DNA of 64,000 nucleotides from Lantana camara (Eukaryota; Streptophyta; Magnoliopsida; Lamiales; Verbenaceae): contig CM074856.1 in assembly GCA_037501455.1 (NCBI GenBank), positions 22,651,001 through 22,715,000 on the forward strand. The letters run 5' to 3'. Below the pieces are notes generated by a model. It saw only the letters and a list, made by a program, of their open reading frames with translations. It ran no database searches and had not been told where the DNA came from. Shown here one piece after another: positions 1 through 11,292 of this stretch (the stretch's first letter is position 1; every line of letters begins with the position of its first letter). The position numbers were made by a program, and so were the translations under genes.

Positions 1-602
1 ATATAATACATATTATCATAAATTGTTTGCATAAATGTATAAAAGTATGTTTGGGTGAGCACATCAAATCTTGCTCTAGAATCTGATTTGATTTTGTAAT
101 CCAACTGATCGCATACCAAGACGTATATGGAGTAGTAGTAATTAGCGAAATAAAAAGACTTGTACAAACCAGTGAAGTAACTCCATCCCCAACGGTCCAA
201 AGATGAAAATCTTTGTAATATTCTGGATCATTCATGAACATCACAGCAAAAATGTCTAAGAATACATATTCTGCTGTTTGATATGAAAGTATTAATGACT
301 TTGATTAAATAAAAAAAAGTCTCAGATGAGTAGTTTTACACATAATTTACAGATCATAAGCACATTCTTACGTGTGTATATATGCATTTCATGTATATGT
401 ATTATCTTACTTATTAGTAGTATATAATGTGTGTAAACATATAAATCTTGTGAAATAGGAGTAGAAGTGGAATGGCTAGTCCTTTATCTTTGTGGATTCC
501 TGGATGAATATGAAGGATTTCTAACGCTTGGGAATTACATAGTCCAAACACATCTCCACACATCTACCAATCAAGGAATCCCGTGGAAGCACAGCAGCCT
601 AC
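1..602. other. AT-rich stretch, probably intron 3 of the Rif1-like gene
   Basis: I searched the minus strand for the next expected exon of the Rif1-like gene and found none. The sequence is AT-rich with no long open frame and no recognisable transposon ends. It is most simply the next intron of the gene. Confidence 0.4.
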
Positions 603-2564
603 CTTTATTTTAGTGGTTAAAATGACCTTTACAAGTGATTCAATTATTACATCAGCATCATCACCTGTATACCACACACAGACAGAGGATTATCCTCAAA
701 GTAAAACATTTGTAATAACAGTTATTTTGAGATATATACGGGCTGTTCAAATGGTACTACATTATGCTATACTAGAAATCTTGATTACAGTATATGTAAC
801 AATATAGTATGAACACTCTATGCACACACACAGGCTATGTATGAGACACTATGCGTGTGTGTGATATACCATTTTATTTCAGCCAGGAGAAACTCAGGAA
901 TATCCAAAAGCCAAAATGGATGCCATTTTATATCAACTGATCTCCAACTATATTCAAAACTTCAGGTTTAACTTTGACCAAAGTTATTAAAGATTATTCA
1001 GTTCAATAGCCCCACCATGTTTATCAACATGCTTCAACAATCACAAACCTTTGTCAAGCTCCATCACAAATAGAGAATATTGTGTAAAATTCAAAAATTA
1101 GCATAAAACACCTTCTTTTAGTTTGTTTTGAAGTAAAACAAGATTAAAACCATTTATAGTATTATTAGGGAATTTGTCTTGAGAGAAATGATTTTTTTTT
1201 TGGGGGGGGTGGGGGGGAACAAAAGCTGGACAGAGAAAAGAGCTTTGATATAGTGCTTGCCAATTGGAAAATATTGATTCGAAGAAAATTTTCTGATCAA
1301 CTAAAGTTAAGTTGAAATTTGAAGGGAGGAAAAATCTTTTAATTTTGGGAAATACATGTCCTTAGGTCCAGCCCCCTGTCCCGGCAAGTTGTAATGCGCC
1401 CCGCAGTCCTCGGGATCTCCTCATATTAACCATGTGTAATTTGAGTGGAGGAAAATTCTTTTAATTTTGGGAAACAGACCCCAGCCCCCCTTGCCTCCAT
1501 CCCTGGAAGTGGTAAGGGGCCCTCCAGTCCTCATGATCTCATTTAACCATGTCTTAGTTGAACTACTGTATCTAATCTAATTAAATAATTGATTCTTGGT
1601 TATCTATAACTAAACACCTACCCACGCTTAGCTTCTTGATTTACTCCCCTAGCATCCAATCGAACTGTTGATTGATCTTTAATGACAAGCAATACTGAAA
1701 GTTGAAAAGGCTAAGGCAGCTAAAAATGCTCCCTTTTTTTCTTATCCTTTCAAGTACTTTACACGAAAATGTAATGGCATTCGTCTTCCTTTTTCCTCCA
1801 TCAACAATGTACCAACCTGGCTAACATATATTCTAGTTCCTATTATTTTTCTCCTTTTGGTCGCATTGCATCTAGCGATTTTTCTTTGATTTGGCATTTA
1901 CCACTATATTAAGCAAATTATGTTCTATCCTAGAGCTGCACTTACAAATCGAAATTACCGAGTTCATATTCTTGAATTAAGAAGTGGAGTTTAAAATAAA
2001 TAAAATATAGGCATCTAATATTTTCTGTGGGTTATGGACTTACGGCTTTCAAAAAATGAGTAAAATGTTCTTATTTCTTATCTCGTAAGAAATTTTTTAT
2101 CTTTCGGTCTACTAAAAATAATAATTTACCCACTAAACCGATAAATACACACACCAAAATGAAACAAAACTACCTCCGAGCGAAACGACAATCGTAGGGT
2201 GGTAAATCATGAAACCTAAGCACTTCAACGCCTGAGCAGCTCTGGTAACCGAGGAAACCCACAATAGTCAACAACGGAATTGCAACCATTTTCCAACAAA
2301 CAAGACAATTTTCGACAAATAAATCGGAGACACGAACATAGATAAACAAAGAGGGGAAAACACTCACATTTCTTCGTCATTATCAAAGATGTCGTCAACA
2401 ACAGATGAAAGGATCGCGGGACAAGAGTCGGAGAGCATCTGTATGGCAGAAGATTCAATGGCTGAGATTTCTTGAAAGTGCAATAGTTTGGGGTAAGCCA
2501 AGGCTTTGTTCTGCGATGACAGAAGGGCTTTGATTTCTTCAATTTGCTCTCCGAAATCGGCCAT
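603..2564 (-). CDS. Rif1 N-terminal-like / ARM-repeat protein, first three exons (partial)
   Basis: Three exons join without a phase break. Exon 1 is 2564-2368 (starts MADFGEQIEEIKALLSS, 65 codons plus 2 nt, donor GTGAGT). Exon 2 is 2241-2174 (acceptor CCAG; reads AAQALKCLGFMIYHPTIVV; donor GTAG). Exon 3 is 664-603 (acceptor ATACAG; reads DDADVIIESLVKVILTTKIK; donor GTAGGC). The order ALLSS..LAYPKLLHFQE..AAQALKCLGFMIYHP..ESLVKVI.TTK matches, from memory, the start of plant proteins annotated as telomere-associated Rif1-like ARM-repeat proteins; in other eukaryotes Rif1 acts in replication timing and telomere or break control. The exon after 603 should resume the helical repeat, but I find none in 1-600, so the gene leaves the window. 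Intron 2 is about 1.5 kb. The leader (2565-2680) is short and a hAT-type MITE sits right behind it. Coding status is firm; the family name is an inference. Confidence 0.72.
1318..1558. repeat. Imperfect tandem duplication, ~120 bp unit, in intron 2
   Basis: Two adjacent copies (1318-1439 and 1440-1558) share the blocks GGAGGAAAAnTCTTTTAATT, TTTTGGGAAA, CAGCCCCC, CCTGG/CCCGG, CAGTCCTC, GATCTC and TTAACCATGT in the same order. They lie wholly in intron 2 of the Rif1-like gene. A T9/G-rich homopolymer tract lies just upstream at 1192-1217. Confidence 0.7.
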
Positions 2565-2685
2565 TTCTGATCAATGGGGTTCTCGGCTGTCGATAAAAAG
2601 CCCTAATTAAGTGAGTCCAGGAACTAGTAATTTCCGCGCCAAAAATTTGAGAGGGAGATTAGTAGAACTGTAGAAGAGACCGAAT

Positions 2686-3417
2686 TAGGGTGTACAGGTT
2701 CGGGTACGGGTGGATTTATAAGTAAAATATCATCCGATCCAAAATATATGGGTTCACAAAAATTCAAACAGAAAATGCATAATAATTTTTTCAAATCGGG
2801 TTGAGTGGTTAAAGTTTTACTACGAACGGATTATGGATTTTATGTGTTTTATGTATATATTTAATAAAAAAAATTATACTTATAATTTGAATTCAATAAT
2901 AAAAAATATATAAGGAGTATTTGAACTTATTCTAATTATAACCTATTGCAACACTAATATATAATAATTTTTAAGTAGAAAAAAAATTAAAAATAATATT
3001 ACATTTATATTATTAAATGAAGAATTTGATTTTATAGACATAATGTTATATAAGTTTTTAGTTTATTAAACAATGTATATAATGTTAGTTTAACACAAAT
3101 AAATGTCTATAAAATATATGTATTGCAACAATATATATATGTGTGTGTGTGTATGTATGTATAATTTATACGATACACGTATAATAATTGTATTATGTAA
3201 TAACTATATATAAAATAATGAATATGCATATAGCGTATTGTAGTTTAAAAGATTTTGAATTTTCATACCCACTATTCGATCGAAAAGTGGTGAATTGCAA
3301 TATTTTTCAACCGCGATTATATTTTAAAGAATTTCAACCAGTAAATTTCAGGCGGATTGACTCAGTTCGGATGAATTAGAGTCTTAGACAAACTAGACGA
3401 CTTTTTGTACACCCCTA
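2686..3417. mobile_element. Non-autonomous hAT-type element (732 bp)
   Basis: The left end reads TAGGGTGTACAGG and the right end GTACACCCCTA, so the termini are inverted repeats with one base inserted. They are flanked by 8-bp direct repeats GACCGAAT (2678-2685) and GCCCGAAT (3418-3425), which match at 7 of 8 bases. Eight-base duplications and TAGGGGTGTNCA-like ends are typical of hAT MITEs. The interior is AT-rich and holds no transposase. It sits about 120 bp upstream of the Rif1-like start codon. Confidence 0.72.
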
Positions 3418-3425
3418 GCCCGAAT

Positions 3426-4504
3426 TAAGAAAAGGCAAACAGTTTACATTATATTCAATTCTCTCATTTTATGTTTCTAGATTATTAAATATTCAATGGA
3501 TGAAGGAGAGCAAGTTGTTTTCTTGCTAGTTCGTTTGAGTGACAAAAAATATATACATATATTCAATGGATGTGTGTGAAAAATAAAAGATCATCTAATT
3601 CAATTACAAAATTAAATTACGAAAAAAAAACTTACGAAATTATAATAAATATAATATTTACTGAATTTATGATTAATAAAGATTAAAGAATTGGCTTAAA
3701 TTGTAATTATATAATTAAAAAATAGATCAATAGAACTGTACATCTTTGTGAATAAGATAAACGAAAATAAGAGTTGAGAAATTAAATAAGTAAAGTTGGA
3801 GAAAGATGCGGGGAGAATAAAAAAGAGATAATATAGAAAAAAATGGAAGAGAATCATGTGTTTAACCCAAAACTTCTGAGATTAATTTCTCTTTTTTCAA
3901 GATTTTATCGGAGTAAGCCAGGTTTCAGAGAGATTAATCAAGAAAGATCACATCAAAAATTTAGATTGTCATATCTCATGAACCTTATTTATAGAATATT
4001 GAGACTTATCATTTAGTTATTCATATTCTGATTATCATGATTGAAGTTATCTCTTCATATATGATTGAAGATCTTCTCCTAGAGTTGTACGATCTTGCCA
4101 AAATTCCTTGATCGACCCTTCTCTTTAGCTAGCCTTATCCGCTACACTTCCTATGATCTTATCTATTTGCCTTGGTTTAGTGGTTTGGGCTTCCAGCTTT
4201 ATCTACATGTTGGGTTGAACCTTGGGCCGGTAGATATATCACCAATACTCCCCCTCCCCCCCCCCCCCCCCCCCAAACCCACTATAATCCCTCCACGGTT
4301 CCTTGTCTATTCGCGACAATTTATACGGTTTGTCTGTTGGCAAAAATCATAAACTCAAATTATATATCAATAAAAAAAATGTGAAAACTTTTCTAATGAA
4401 TTAGGTTAAAATACAACATATTTATGCTCGAATTTTTCAATTTTCTTGTCAATCGAAAATTTAATTTTCTTGTTCAATACACATCAAATCACAATCTTCA
4501 AGCT
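3426..4504. other. AT-rich intergenic DNA with a poly-C tract
   Basis: No gene, hairpin or transposon terminus could be supported. A C-rich homopolymer run occurs at about 4248-4274; it creates an artefactual proline run in one frame. Confidence 0.5.
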
Positions 4505-4733
4505 TGCCCTAACAGGTTGGGATTCAAAACAAATACTTGCCCTATAGGTTGGCACCCTAACAAATACTTGTCCTAAAGTGTCGGGATTGAAAGTAAATAC
4601 TTACCCTAGCGATTGGGATTCGAAGTATTACTTTCCCTAGTTGTTCATTCCGGATTTAGGTAAGTGTTTGACCTAGCCAATTGGGATATGAAGTAAGTGC
4701 TCGCCCTTGCCAAACGGGATTCGAAGAAAAACA
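4505..4733. repeat. Degenerate ~33-bp tandem repeat, about seven units
   Basis: Successive units begin with CTTGCCCTA or a variant (CTTGTCCTA, CTTACCCTA, CTTTCCCTA, TTTGACCTA, CTCGCCCTT), followed by a TTGGGATTCGAA-like block and AAATA or AAGTA. Spacing is about 31-36 bp. The units are strongly diverged, so the array is old. No coding frame runs through it. Confidence 0.65.
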
Positions 4734-5149
4734 AGTCTTATCAAACTTTATTTTTAGACATTTATCTCATGACAAATTCGAGCAGAAAATACACAATTAA
4801 ACTTAAAGCACACAAAATCGAGCATAACTTCTTCCATTTTTTTTTTTCTTTTTATATATCAATAATTGCAATTAAAAAAAAAAAAACCCCATGTTTTATT
4901 CAAAGGATCCGGGCACATAAATCATGTACAATGTGATATCAATTAGCGAGGTATAAATGATAAATCAATAGGTAACTTATCTTTGATTATGCAAAGTCTC
5001 AGTAGTTTGACTATCTTCGAGATTCCTACATTGAGTTCTTGCCGCAACCGAATAAGTTGGTACTATATAGACTATGAGCTAATCAATCATTTCGAAAATA
5101 CAGAAAAATATTTAGTAGTATCAATCTATATAAAAGAAACAACGAATGA
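4734..5149. other. AT-rich intergenic DNA
   Basis: Nothing supportable was seen apart from short A and T homopolymers (about 4838-4885). Confidence 0.4.
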
Positions 5150-5500
5150 GATGTTCGACAAATCTGGCTCATCTAATGGAGTTCCAATAAGTTCGGCTGT
5201 TGCACCAAATCAGCATAACAATCTACATCGTTGTGCCCGATATGTGAACACTTTCGGCAATACTGCGGCAATCTCTCATACACTATAGGTTGTATCCATG
5301 TCAAACCATGGCAAAATAAGCTGAAACGCTACTTCAATAATCATAATAGATCAACCTCGACGCAAAAGCGTGCCGTGGAAGCTCTCATTGCATCAAAAGT
5401 CCCCTCATCGAAGCATAATGGCTCTCCCACATTCCGACAAATTCATGCCCGTGAGAATTTCGTGAAGCCTTGTCATCGTAGGGTATCTTTGTGAAAATTT
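5150..5500 (-). pseudogene. LINE ORF1 remnant (DUF4283-type region plus zinc knuckle)
   Basis: One minus-strand frame, broken by two stops, reads MRASTARFCVEVDLL, then IQPIVYERLPQYCRKC, then SHIGHNDVDCYA. This gives a C-x2-C-x4-H-x4-C zinc knuckle at about 5219-5260. The combination ARxSxARxCVEVDLL ... PIVYExLPxYC is characteristic of the nucleic-acid-binding ORF1 protein of plant L1-type LINEs. In another frame a piece reading ELIGTPLDEPDLSNISF suggests a frameshift or rearrangement. It is a short dead fragment; no RT domain is attached. Confidence 0.72.
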
Positions 5501-6256
5501 CCCAACAAGAAGAAATCTAAATGGTAAAGATAACTCTTACAATTTCAACATCTGAAAACGATATGTTCGTAAGCCCATTCCTTTCCAAAACAACTCCATA
5601 AGGCTTGCGATGTGGATCGTGAGGGAAAAAAAAAGACGCGACCTCATTTTATAGCCAATGCCTTTACAGCTGATGGGGCGTCGAAATCGAAGTTGTGGTT
5701 AGGGAGGCTTGCAACGCAATGACGTAGAAAATCCGTAGCACATCTCCGATAAGTGGCGTTGGGTAGCGAAATTCGTTTTAGGTTTGATTATTTGACTTTG
5801 TAAAGTTATGAAAAACTACTATGAACTTTTAATTGTTACCGATTTCAAAATTAAGAATAATTCCTTATTTTGAAAAATAACCACATGTATCCACATCATA
5901 TCTACATATGAATAAAGTATCGATCACACATAAAACGAACGCGGTCGTCAGATAAATACAAAATCCAAATATATGACTTTGCAAAAAAGAAAATAAATAT
6001 TAACCTCAAGCACTAGTTTAAAACCCTTCATTCTGCCTGCGCGAAGCCCATCAAATTCCAACACAAAGATACAGAGAATATATCACCAGGTAATTGAGAA
6101 TTAATCTAGACAGAGTAATCAAAGTATTGTACAATAATGTTCAAACACATAGGAACGCAGAAGAATCATTCAAACCGCAATCTACGAAGAAGAAAAATCA
6201 ACATCTCTACCTCTAACACTTAATAAACAGGTTAAACGATAAAACGCCAAAACCAC
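5501..6256. other. Intergenic DNA; probable 3' UTR of the BED/hAT gene at its right end
   Basis: No open frame or repeat was recognised. The part next to 6256 should contain the 3' untranslated region of the minus-strand gene that ends at 6257; I could not fix a poly(A) site. Confidence 0.4.
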
Positions 6257-8371
6257 CTAAATTGGTACTTCCATCTTCACAACTGGTGCAGGAGGCTGTA
6301 TATTCTCGGACTGAAGCCAATCCTTCGCACAAATAAGAGCCTCAACCGTCTCTGGCCGTAACGAGCACCTATAACTATCCATTTCCTTCCTAACAGTATC
6401 AAACACAGATGCAGCTGGAACAGTACAAACAGGTATGGACAATATATCACGGGCCATTTTCGAAAGAGTTGGGTATTTCATCCTGTTCAACTTCCACCAT
6501 CCAATCACATCAAATTCATGCACCCTGGGCAGAAGGGACTCCTCCAAATACTGATCCAACTCAGTTTTCGAAAGCTGGCTTGTTGTTTCCATTATATAAA
6601 CATCAAAATCAGTAAGCCCGAGCCCATTGCTTGAAATTCCCACCCCTTGAGGATCCTCTGGTTTCACAGAGGATCCGTTTGCTTCTTCAGCATAAGCGGG
6701 AGTTAGAGGCAGAGGAAGGGCTACATATTCAAGAAACAGCTCATGAATACCATCATCCACAACTTTCACATATGAAGCTGCTTCTTCACCATAGATTTTT
6801 GAAAAGCTGAATTCAACAAGCTTCATTTTGAAACGGGGGTCCATAACTACAGCAATTGCTAGTATAAAACAACAGCTCTTCCAATACTTGTCAAACCTCT
6901 CCTGCATGAATTTTGTCAGACTGCTGACAAAAGGGTCCTCACTGGCTGCAGCTCTTGCCAGTTCTAACTGAATCTTCCAAGCTTCATGGAAGAACGTATT
7001 TGTTGTTGGGGCTGTTGCTGTCGTAAGAAGATTAGCAGTGTCGAACAGGGGCTTCAGATAAGTGCAAAGAGTCTCTATTTGCCTCCAATCTTCAATAGAA
7101 GGGGCATCTTTGTAATCGGGATCTGAAGTGTCCAAACACGAGAAGACTTCCTTCAGCTCAGAAGCAGCCAAAAGCATTTCATAAGTTGTGTTCCATTGAG
7201 TTTGGTCATCGATAGCAAGACTTTTGGAACTAGGCACTTGAAGCTGCTGTTTGAGCTCAACAAATTTTTCCTCACGAGATTCCGAGGTTTTCACATACTT
7301 CACACTATCCCTCACTTTCCTAACAATTCCCTCTACAGAAGCCAATGCATCTTGGACTATACTGCTCAAAGAACGTGCAAGGCAATTTCCAAGTAACAAC
7401 TGTCCATCAAGCACCAGTGGGTTCTTGACAGAGAGCAAAGCCCTCAGATTATCAACCGAAGCATCGGTCAAATTCTGATTTATGGTCACAGAGAATAATT
7501 TCCCATCCATACTCCAATCAGAGAGGCATGCAGCAACAGAATGGCTGAACGCAGTGTCAGAATCCGGATAAGGCTCCATTATCACATTCAGAAGCTTCCG
7601 GTGCATTTTCCAATCACAGTCAATAAACTGGCCACTCACAAACATGTAGCCAATAGTACGAGATGAAGACCATAAATCCAAAGTAAGGCAAACTCTGCCC
7701 GGCATCCCTTCAATCACCTTCTGAATACTCTGTTTCTCTCTCAGATAAGTCGCCACACAGTCCCCTTGGACAGTATTAAAGCTCACCATATCAAACCGAG
7801 GCTGCAAATTCTGAACAAAAGCCACAAAACCGGGATGCTCCACCATGTGAAGAGGATAGTCATGCATTATGATCATCCTAGCAATCTCATGCCTGCAACG
7901 GTCGGCATCAAAGGAGAGGTATGGTACACTAGCAGTTCTGTACCGTCTTTTTGGGGTGTCGGAAAAAGTGGGCCCCACCTTCGAGGGTGCACTATACGGG
8001 CTCAATTGATTGTTATTTTTCTCCTGATTGCGAAGAAGAACTGGGCAAGTCCCTTTGGCAATGTGGCGCTTGAGGTGGCTCGTGCCGGCTACTTTTGAAC
8101 CCGTGCTGTAGGCAAAGGACTGTTTGCATTGCTTGCAGCAGGCTCGTCTGCATCCAGCACCAACTGTTTCAATGGTGAAGTGTTCCCACACGATTGATTT
8201 CTTTTTCCGTCGCTTTGTGGGCAGTGGCTCGGCGCTGTTTGGTGAGATTTCTTCTGTGTGGTTGGGCTGAGTGTCTAGAAGGTCGAGTTGCATGTCGGAA
8301 TCCATAGCCTGTGTCTCCTCCATAGGTACAAGCTCGTTGTTCATCACCTGGTTGGGGTTTTCAACCTCCAT
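6257..8371 (-). CDS. BED zinc-finger, hAT-transposase-derived protein (DAYSLEEPER/RICESLEEPER type)
   Basis: This is an intact 704-aa single-exon frame. A basic stretch KRRKKK (residues 53-58) is followed by a BED-type finger (W62, C79-x2-C82, H99 and H103). The middle reads LTLDLWSSSRTIGYM and continues through an hAT-like core. The C-terminal part (about 590-695) is an hAT dimerisation domain, with YLEESLLPR, FDVIGWWKLN, YPTLSKMARDILSIP and ALICAKDWLQ. Length and order match plant DAYSLEEPER/RICESLEEPER proteins, which descend from hAT transposases but act as host DNA-binding regulators needed for normal growth. No terminal inverted repeats or TSD flank the frame and no stop interrupts it, which fits a domesticated gene rather than a live transposon. 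Expression is probably driven from about 9.7-9.8 kb through a 5'-UTR intron. Domestication is inferred from family and context. Confidence 0.9.
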   Translation of the reverse strand: MEVENPNQVMNNELVPMEETQAMDSDMQLDLLDTQPNHTEEISPNSAEPLPTKRRKKKSIVWEHFTIETVGAGCRRACCKQCKQSFAYSTGSKVAGTSHLKRHIAKGTCPVLLRNQEKNNNQLSPYSAPSKVGPTFSDTPKRRYRTASVPYLSFDADRCRHEIARMIIMHDYPLHMVEHPGFVAFVQNLQPRFDMVSFNTVQGDCVATYLREKQSIQKVIEGMPGRVCLTLDLWSSSRTIGYMFVSGQFIDCDWKMHRKLLNVIMEPYPDSDTAFSHSVAACLSDWSMDGKLFSVTINQNLTDASVDNLRALLSVKNPLVLDGQLLLGNCLARSLSSIVQDALASVEGIVRKVRDSVKYVKTSESREEKFVELKQQLQVPSSKSLAIDDQTQWNTTYEMLLAASELKEVFSCLDTSDPDYKDAPSIEDWRQIETLCTYLKPLFDTANLLTTATAPTTNTFFHEAWKIQLELARAAASEDPFVSSLTKFMQERFDKYWKSCCFILAIAVVMDPRFKMKLVEFSFSKIYGEEAASYVKVVDDGIHELFLEYVALPLPLTPAYAEEANGSSVKPEDPQGVGISSNGLGLTDFDVYIMETTSQLSKTELDQYLEESLLPRVHEFDVIGWWKLNRMKYPTLSKMARDILSIPVCTVPAASVFDTVRKEMDSYRCSLRPETVEALICAKDWLQSENIQPPAPVVKMEVPI

Positions 8372-9350
8372 CTTGAAAGATTGATAGATGAACTGATTGT
8401 TCTGAGAAATTCATGGACATGTTGATATCAAATGATTGACATAAAAATAAATGGATAGGTCATGTGGTACGACAGAAGTACTACATAAAAAGACCATTAC
8501 AATGCATATTTAGTATATGTAGAAGGTGGGAAGACTGAATATTAACACAGAGAGTTCAAACAACGGACACAATTATGTTTTTTCTTCATGCTCTCAACGT
8601 ATTGGTCAATAATATAGCACAGAACAGGCTTCAGATGGAAAGATAATCACAGAAGATACAAGTCAAGCAGACCAATTAAAAACTGTAGTATGACACAATT
8701 GGTGCGGATAGATGCCCACCAACACTAATTATATGATTGTAGGCACATAAAGCTTTCAGATTGCTTCAAAATTTTCTGTAAGTCTTCAAAATGAGTTAAA
8801 TCCATGAACTAAATTAATTCTTTAATTTAATTTAAAAGGTGGGTGGGCCAGATGTTCTGAAATTTAAACCACAATGAGCAAATTTTAGTACAAATTTGAA
8901 TTTAAAAAGCTGGGGCCCACATACACTCAAACAGCCAAGCAACAAGCTGTACAAACCATACTCGCGTTTTTACGCGGACCAACTTACAAAGTGAACAGGA
9001 TATATATAACATCACCCAGATCTAAAATATCACCTTTTACAAAAACAGGAACAAAAAATAATTCATATACACAATACTTAAAGGGCAAAATGGACATATT
9101 GCTCCTACAGGGCACCAAAAACAAGTAATCCACCATACACACGAGCTAAGCTAAAATGGATCTAGCTTTTCTTCGACCATGGACTTCAGAAAAATCTAAA
9201 AAGCCCATACCCATATCTGGGCTCTAAAAATTATCGAAACGAAAGAAGATTCATGAAAAGGATCAACAAACTCAGTTGAATAAAACATAAACATATTGCC
9301 GATCTAGGGCACTAAATAAGAATAGAAGTTCAAAACATAATATGCTTAAC

Positions 9351-9386
<36 letters not shown>

Positions 9387-9800
9387 AACAACCAAAATTC
9401 ATCAAAGCTTAAGGAGATCCAACTTAAAAACACAGTTGAACATCGGCAGAACCCAAGACCAAACTAAAGTCACGTTTCCAGACATAAAAGAACAAAAACA
9501 ACGGCCAAACTCATGAACTAACAACAAAATCATTTCAGTCAACCATAGATTTACGGCCAAAACAAAAGCGATCATCGAGAGAAGTTAAAGAAAAAAGAAC
9601 AACTCTCCAAAATGCTCACAACCCAATCTCGAAGTCTCCATACCAGCGATAAAAGCGTTTCCGCGCCAAACGCAGATGAAATGATCGGTAATTCGGTCGG
9701 ATCCGCGGCGTAAGAGGCGATTTCCGGCTATTCCCAGCTCCCAGATCTAGGGTTTCGAGGAGAGAGAAAGAAGCGAGGAGAGAGAAAGAGAGAATTGGGC
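8372..9800 (-). promoter_or_regulatory. 5' UTR exons, leader intron and probable promoter edge of the BED/hAT gene
   Basis: Reading the minus strand, a CT-rich leader ending GCTG|GTATGG (donor GT at 9643-9642) could be spliced to TTTCTCAG|AACAATCAG (acceptor ending at 8402), 30 nt before the ATG. This gives a 1.24 kb intron at 8402-9643. The leader exon (about 9644-9790) has the CT repeats and an AAACCCTAG motif common in plant leaders. A long A-run at 9354-9384 becomes a T-run in the sense of the gene. No coding frame occupies the interval. The transcript start is inferred only. Confidence 0.5.
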
Positions 9801-11279
9801 TTCCAATTGGACCTTATTTTGGGGGTTCGTTTGATTATAGTTGTGATAAGGTTTATTATTGTTGGGTGTAGGCAAAAGGGTACCAAAATATTAAATCGAA
9901 TTGGATATGGACTTTGAGGTCCATCTATTGTTGTGTGTGAGAGTTTGGCGGTGCATTAGTGCGTGTTTTTGGTTCTCCGTCTTTTATTCTTTTTTATTTT
10001 CTTCACACAATAAAGGTCATGTGGTCATCATATCACCATTTTGTTGGTTTTCCATTATATGACCACATAGCCCACCTTTAGTGTGTGTAGCCCACTGCAA
10101 AGGAAATTTTAAACCTTTTGTAGTTGTTATTGAGGGGGCCTACAATTGAATCAAATTTGGTAATTGTATGACTCTTCTTACGAAAATTTTCAATTTTTAG
10201 CCCATGTGATGCGGACAATATACCTTCTCTTTTTTTTTTTTTTTTACTAATAAAGTTTGACATTTTAACATGGAAAATATGGCGATCACCCGCTTTATTA
10301 GTTCAAAGAATTGGTCCAAGGCCTATGTTGGAGATGGCGAGGGGGTTTGGTTTGGCTGTCCATAACTCAATTAATTCAATTGTTTATATGATGAATTTAT
10401 TGAAGTTAATCATAGTCCAGCTTCAAGAGCCATCTAATTAATCACTTACTGTACTTGTTGAATAATTTTTATTATTTGTTTATAGCTTGGAACTTTTTTC
10501 TTTTGAGATGGAATATCTCGTGTACATTATCTTTTAATAATGTATATTTTTCAAATGATCCAACTATATCTGTTCAGTGTTCAGAGAGGAATTAAGAAGT
10601 AGCACAATATGAGTCAGATTGCAGTCAAAATTTTATAGTTTAATAATTTGATAATATATAATTAAAGATTTTTCGAGTATCTAAAAATATATTCACCATT
10701 AAATTAGAAAATTTTCTTTATGAAGTTCATATAAACGGAATAACATTTTAATCCAAGGCATATCGACATAATATTGAACCATTTAAGTCTTTTCTTGAAT
10801 CATTGCCATTCAACTACTAAGTCCGGTTATGTATATTCTGTGCTGGGTATGGTGAATGGAATCGAGTGAGCATTGGATAATTGGAGGCAGGCCAACTCTC
10901 CTAAAATTATATATTCTTTGCCTTTGAGAGAACTTGTAAAAATATAAAATACAAAGCTACGTACATGTATATATTAGTCCAAAAATATTCACCTTTTGTC
11001 CCATGTCCAAATTTTTTGCATTTTCAGTTTTATTCCAATCGCTTATGAGAAATGACAAGATTTTACGAACAAATGCCAATAAATTCTCTCCAATTATATT
11101 GAAATTATTTGAAAAAAGTTCTGATTTTCAGCAACATCTACTAAATAAATAATTACAGTAATAAACATTTTAAAATGAAAAAAGATTATACTTTGCCACC
11201 TAATTTTAAATTTTTGGCCAAATTGTTTCGTTCAAGATATTATGTACCCAGTACATACCTAAAAGAGGGTACCACCCCT
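9801..11279. other. AT-rich intergenic DNA with a small foldback
   Basis: No gene was supported. A 70-bp foldback lies at 10011-10080: the left arm TAAAGGTCATGTGGTCAT pairs with a right arm ending ATGACCACATAGCCCACCTTTA. It may be a MITE relic; no TSD was evident. Confidence 0.4.
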
Positions 11280-11292
11280 AAAAGATAGTTTA

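Noticed and set aside
1318..1558. Possible exon in the more GC-rich duplicated block of intron 2
   Set aside because: Neither strand gives an open frame in phase with exons 2 and 3, which already join exactly.
4095..4352. 85-codon frame with a proline run
   Set aside because: The prolines come from a C homopolymer (4248-4274); no domain, no codon bias, no homologous text.
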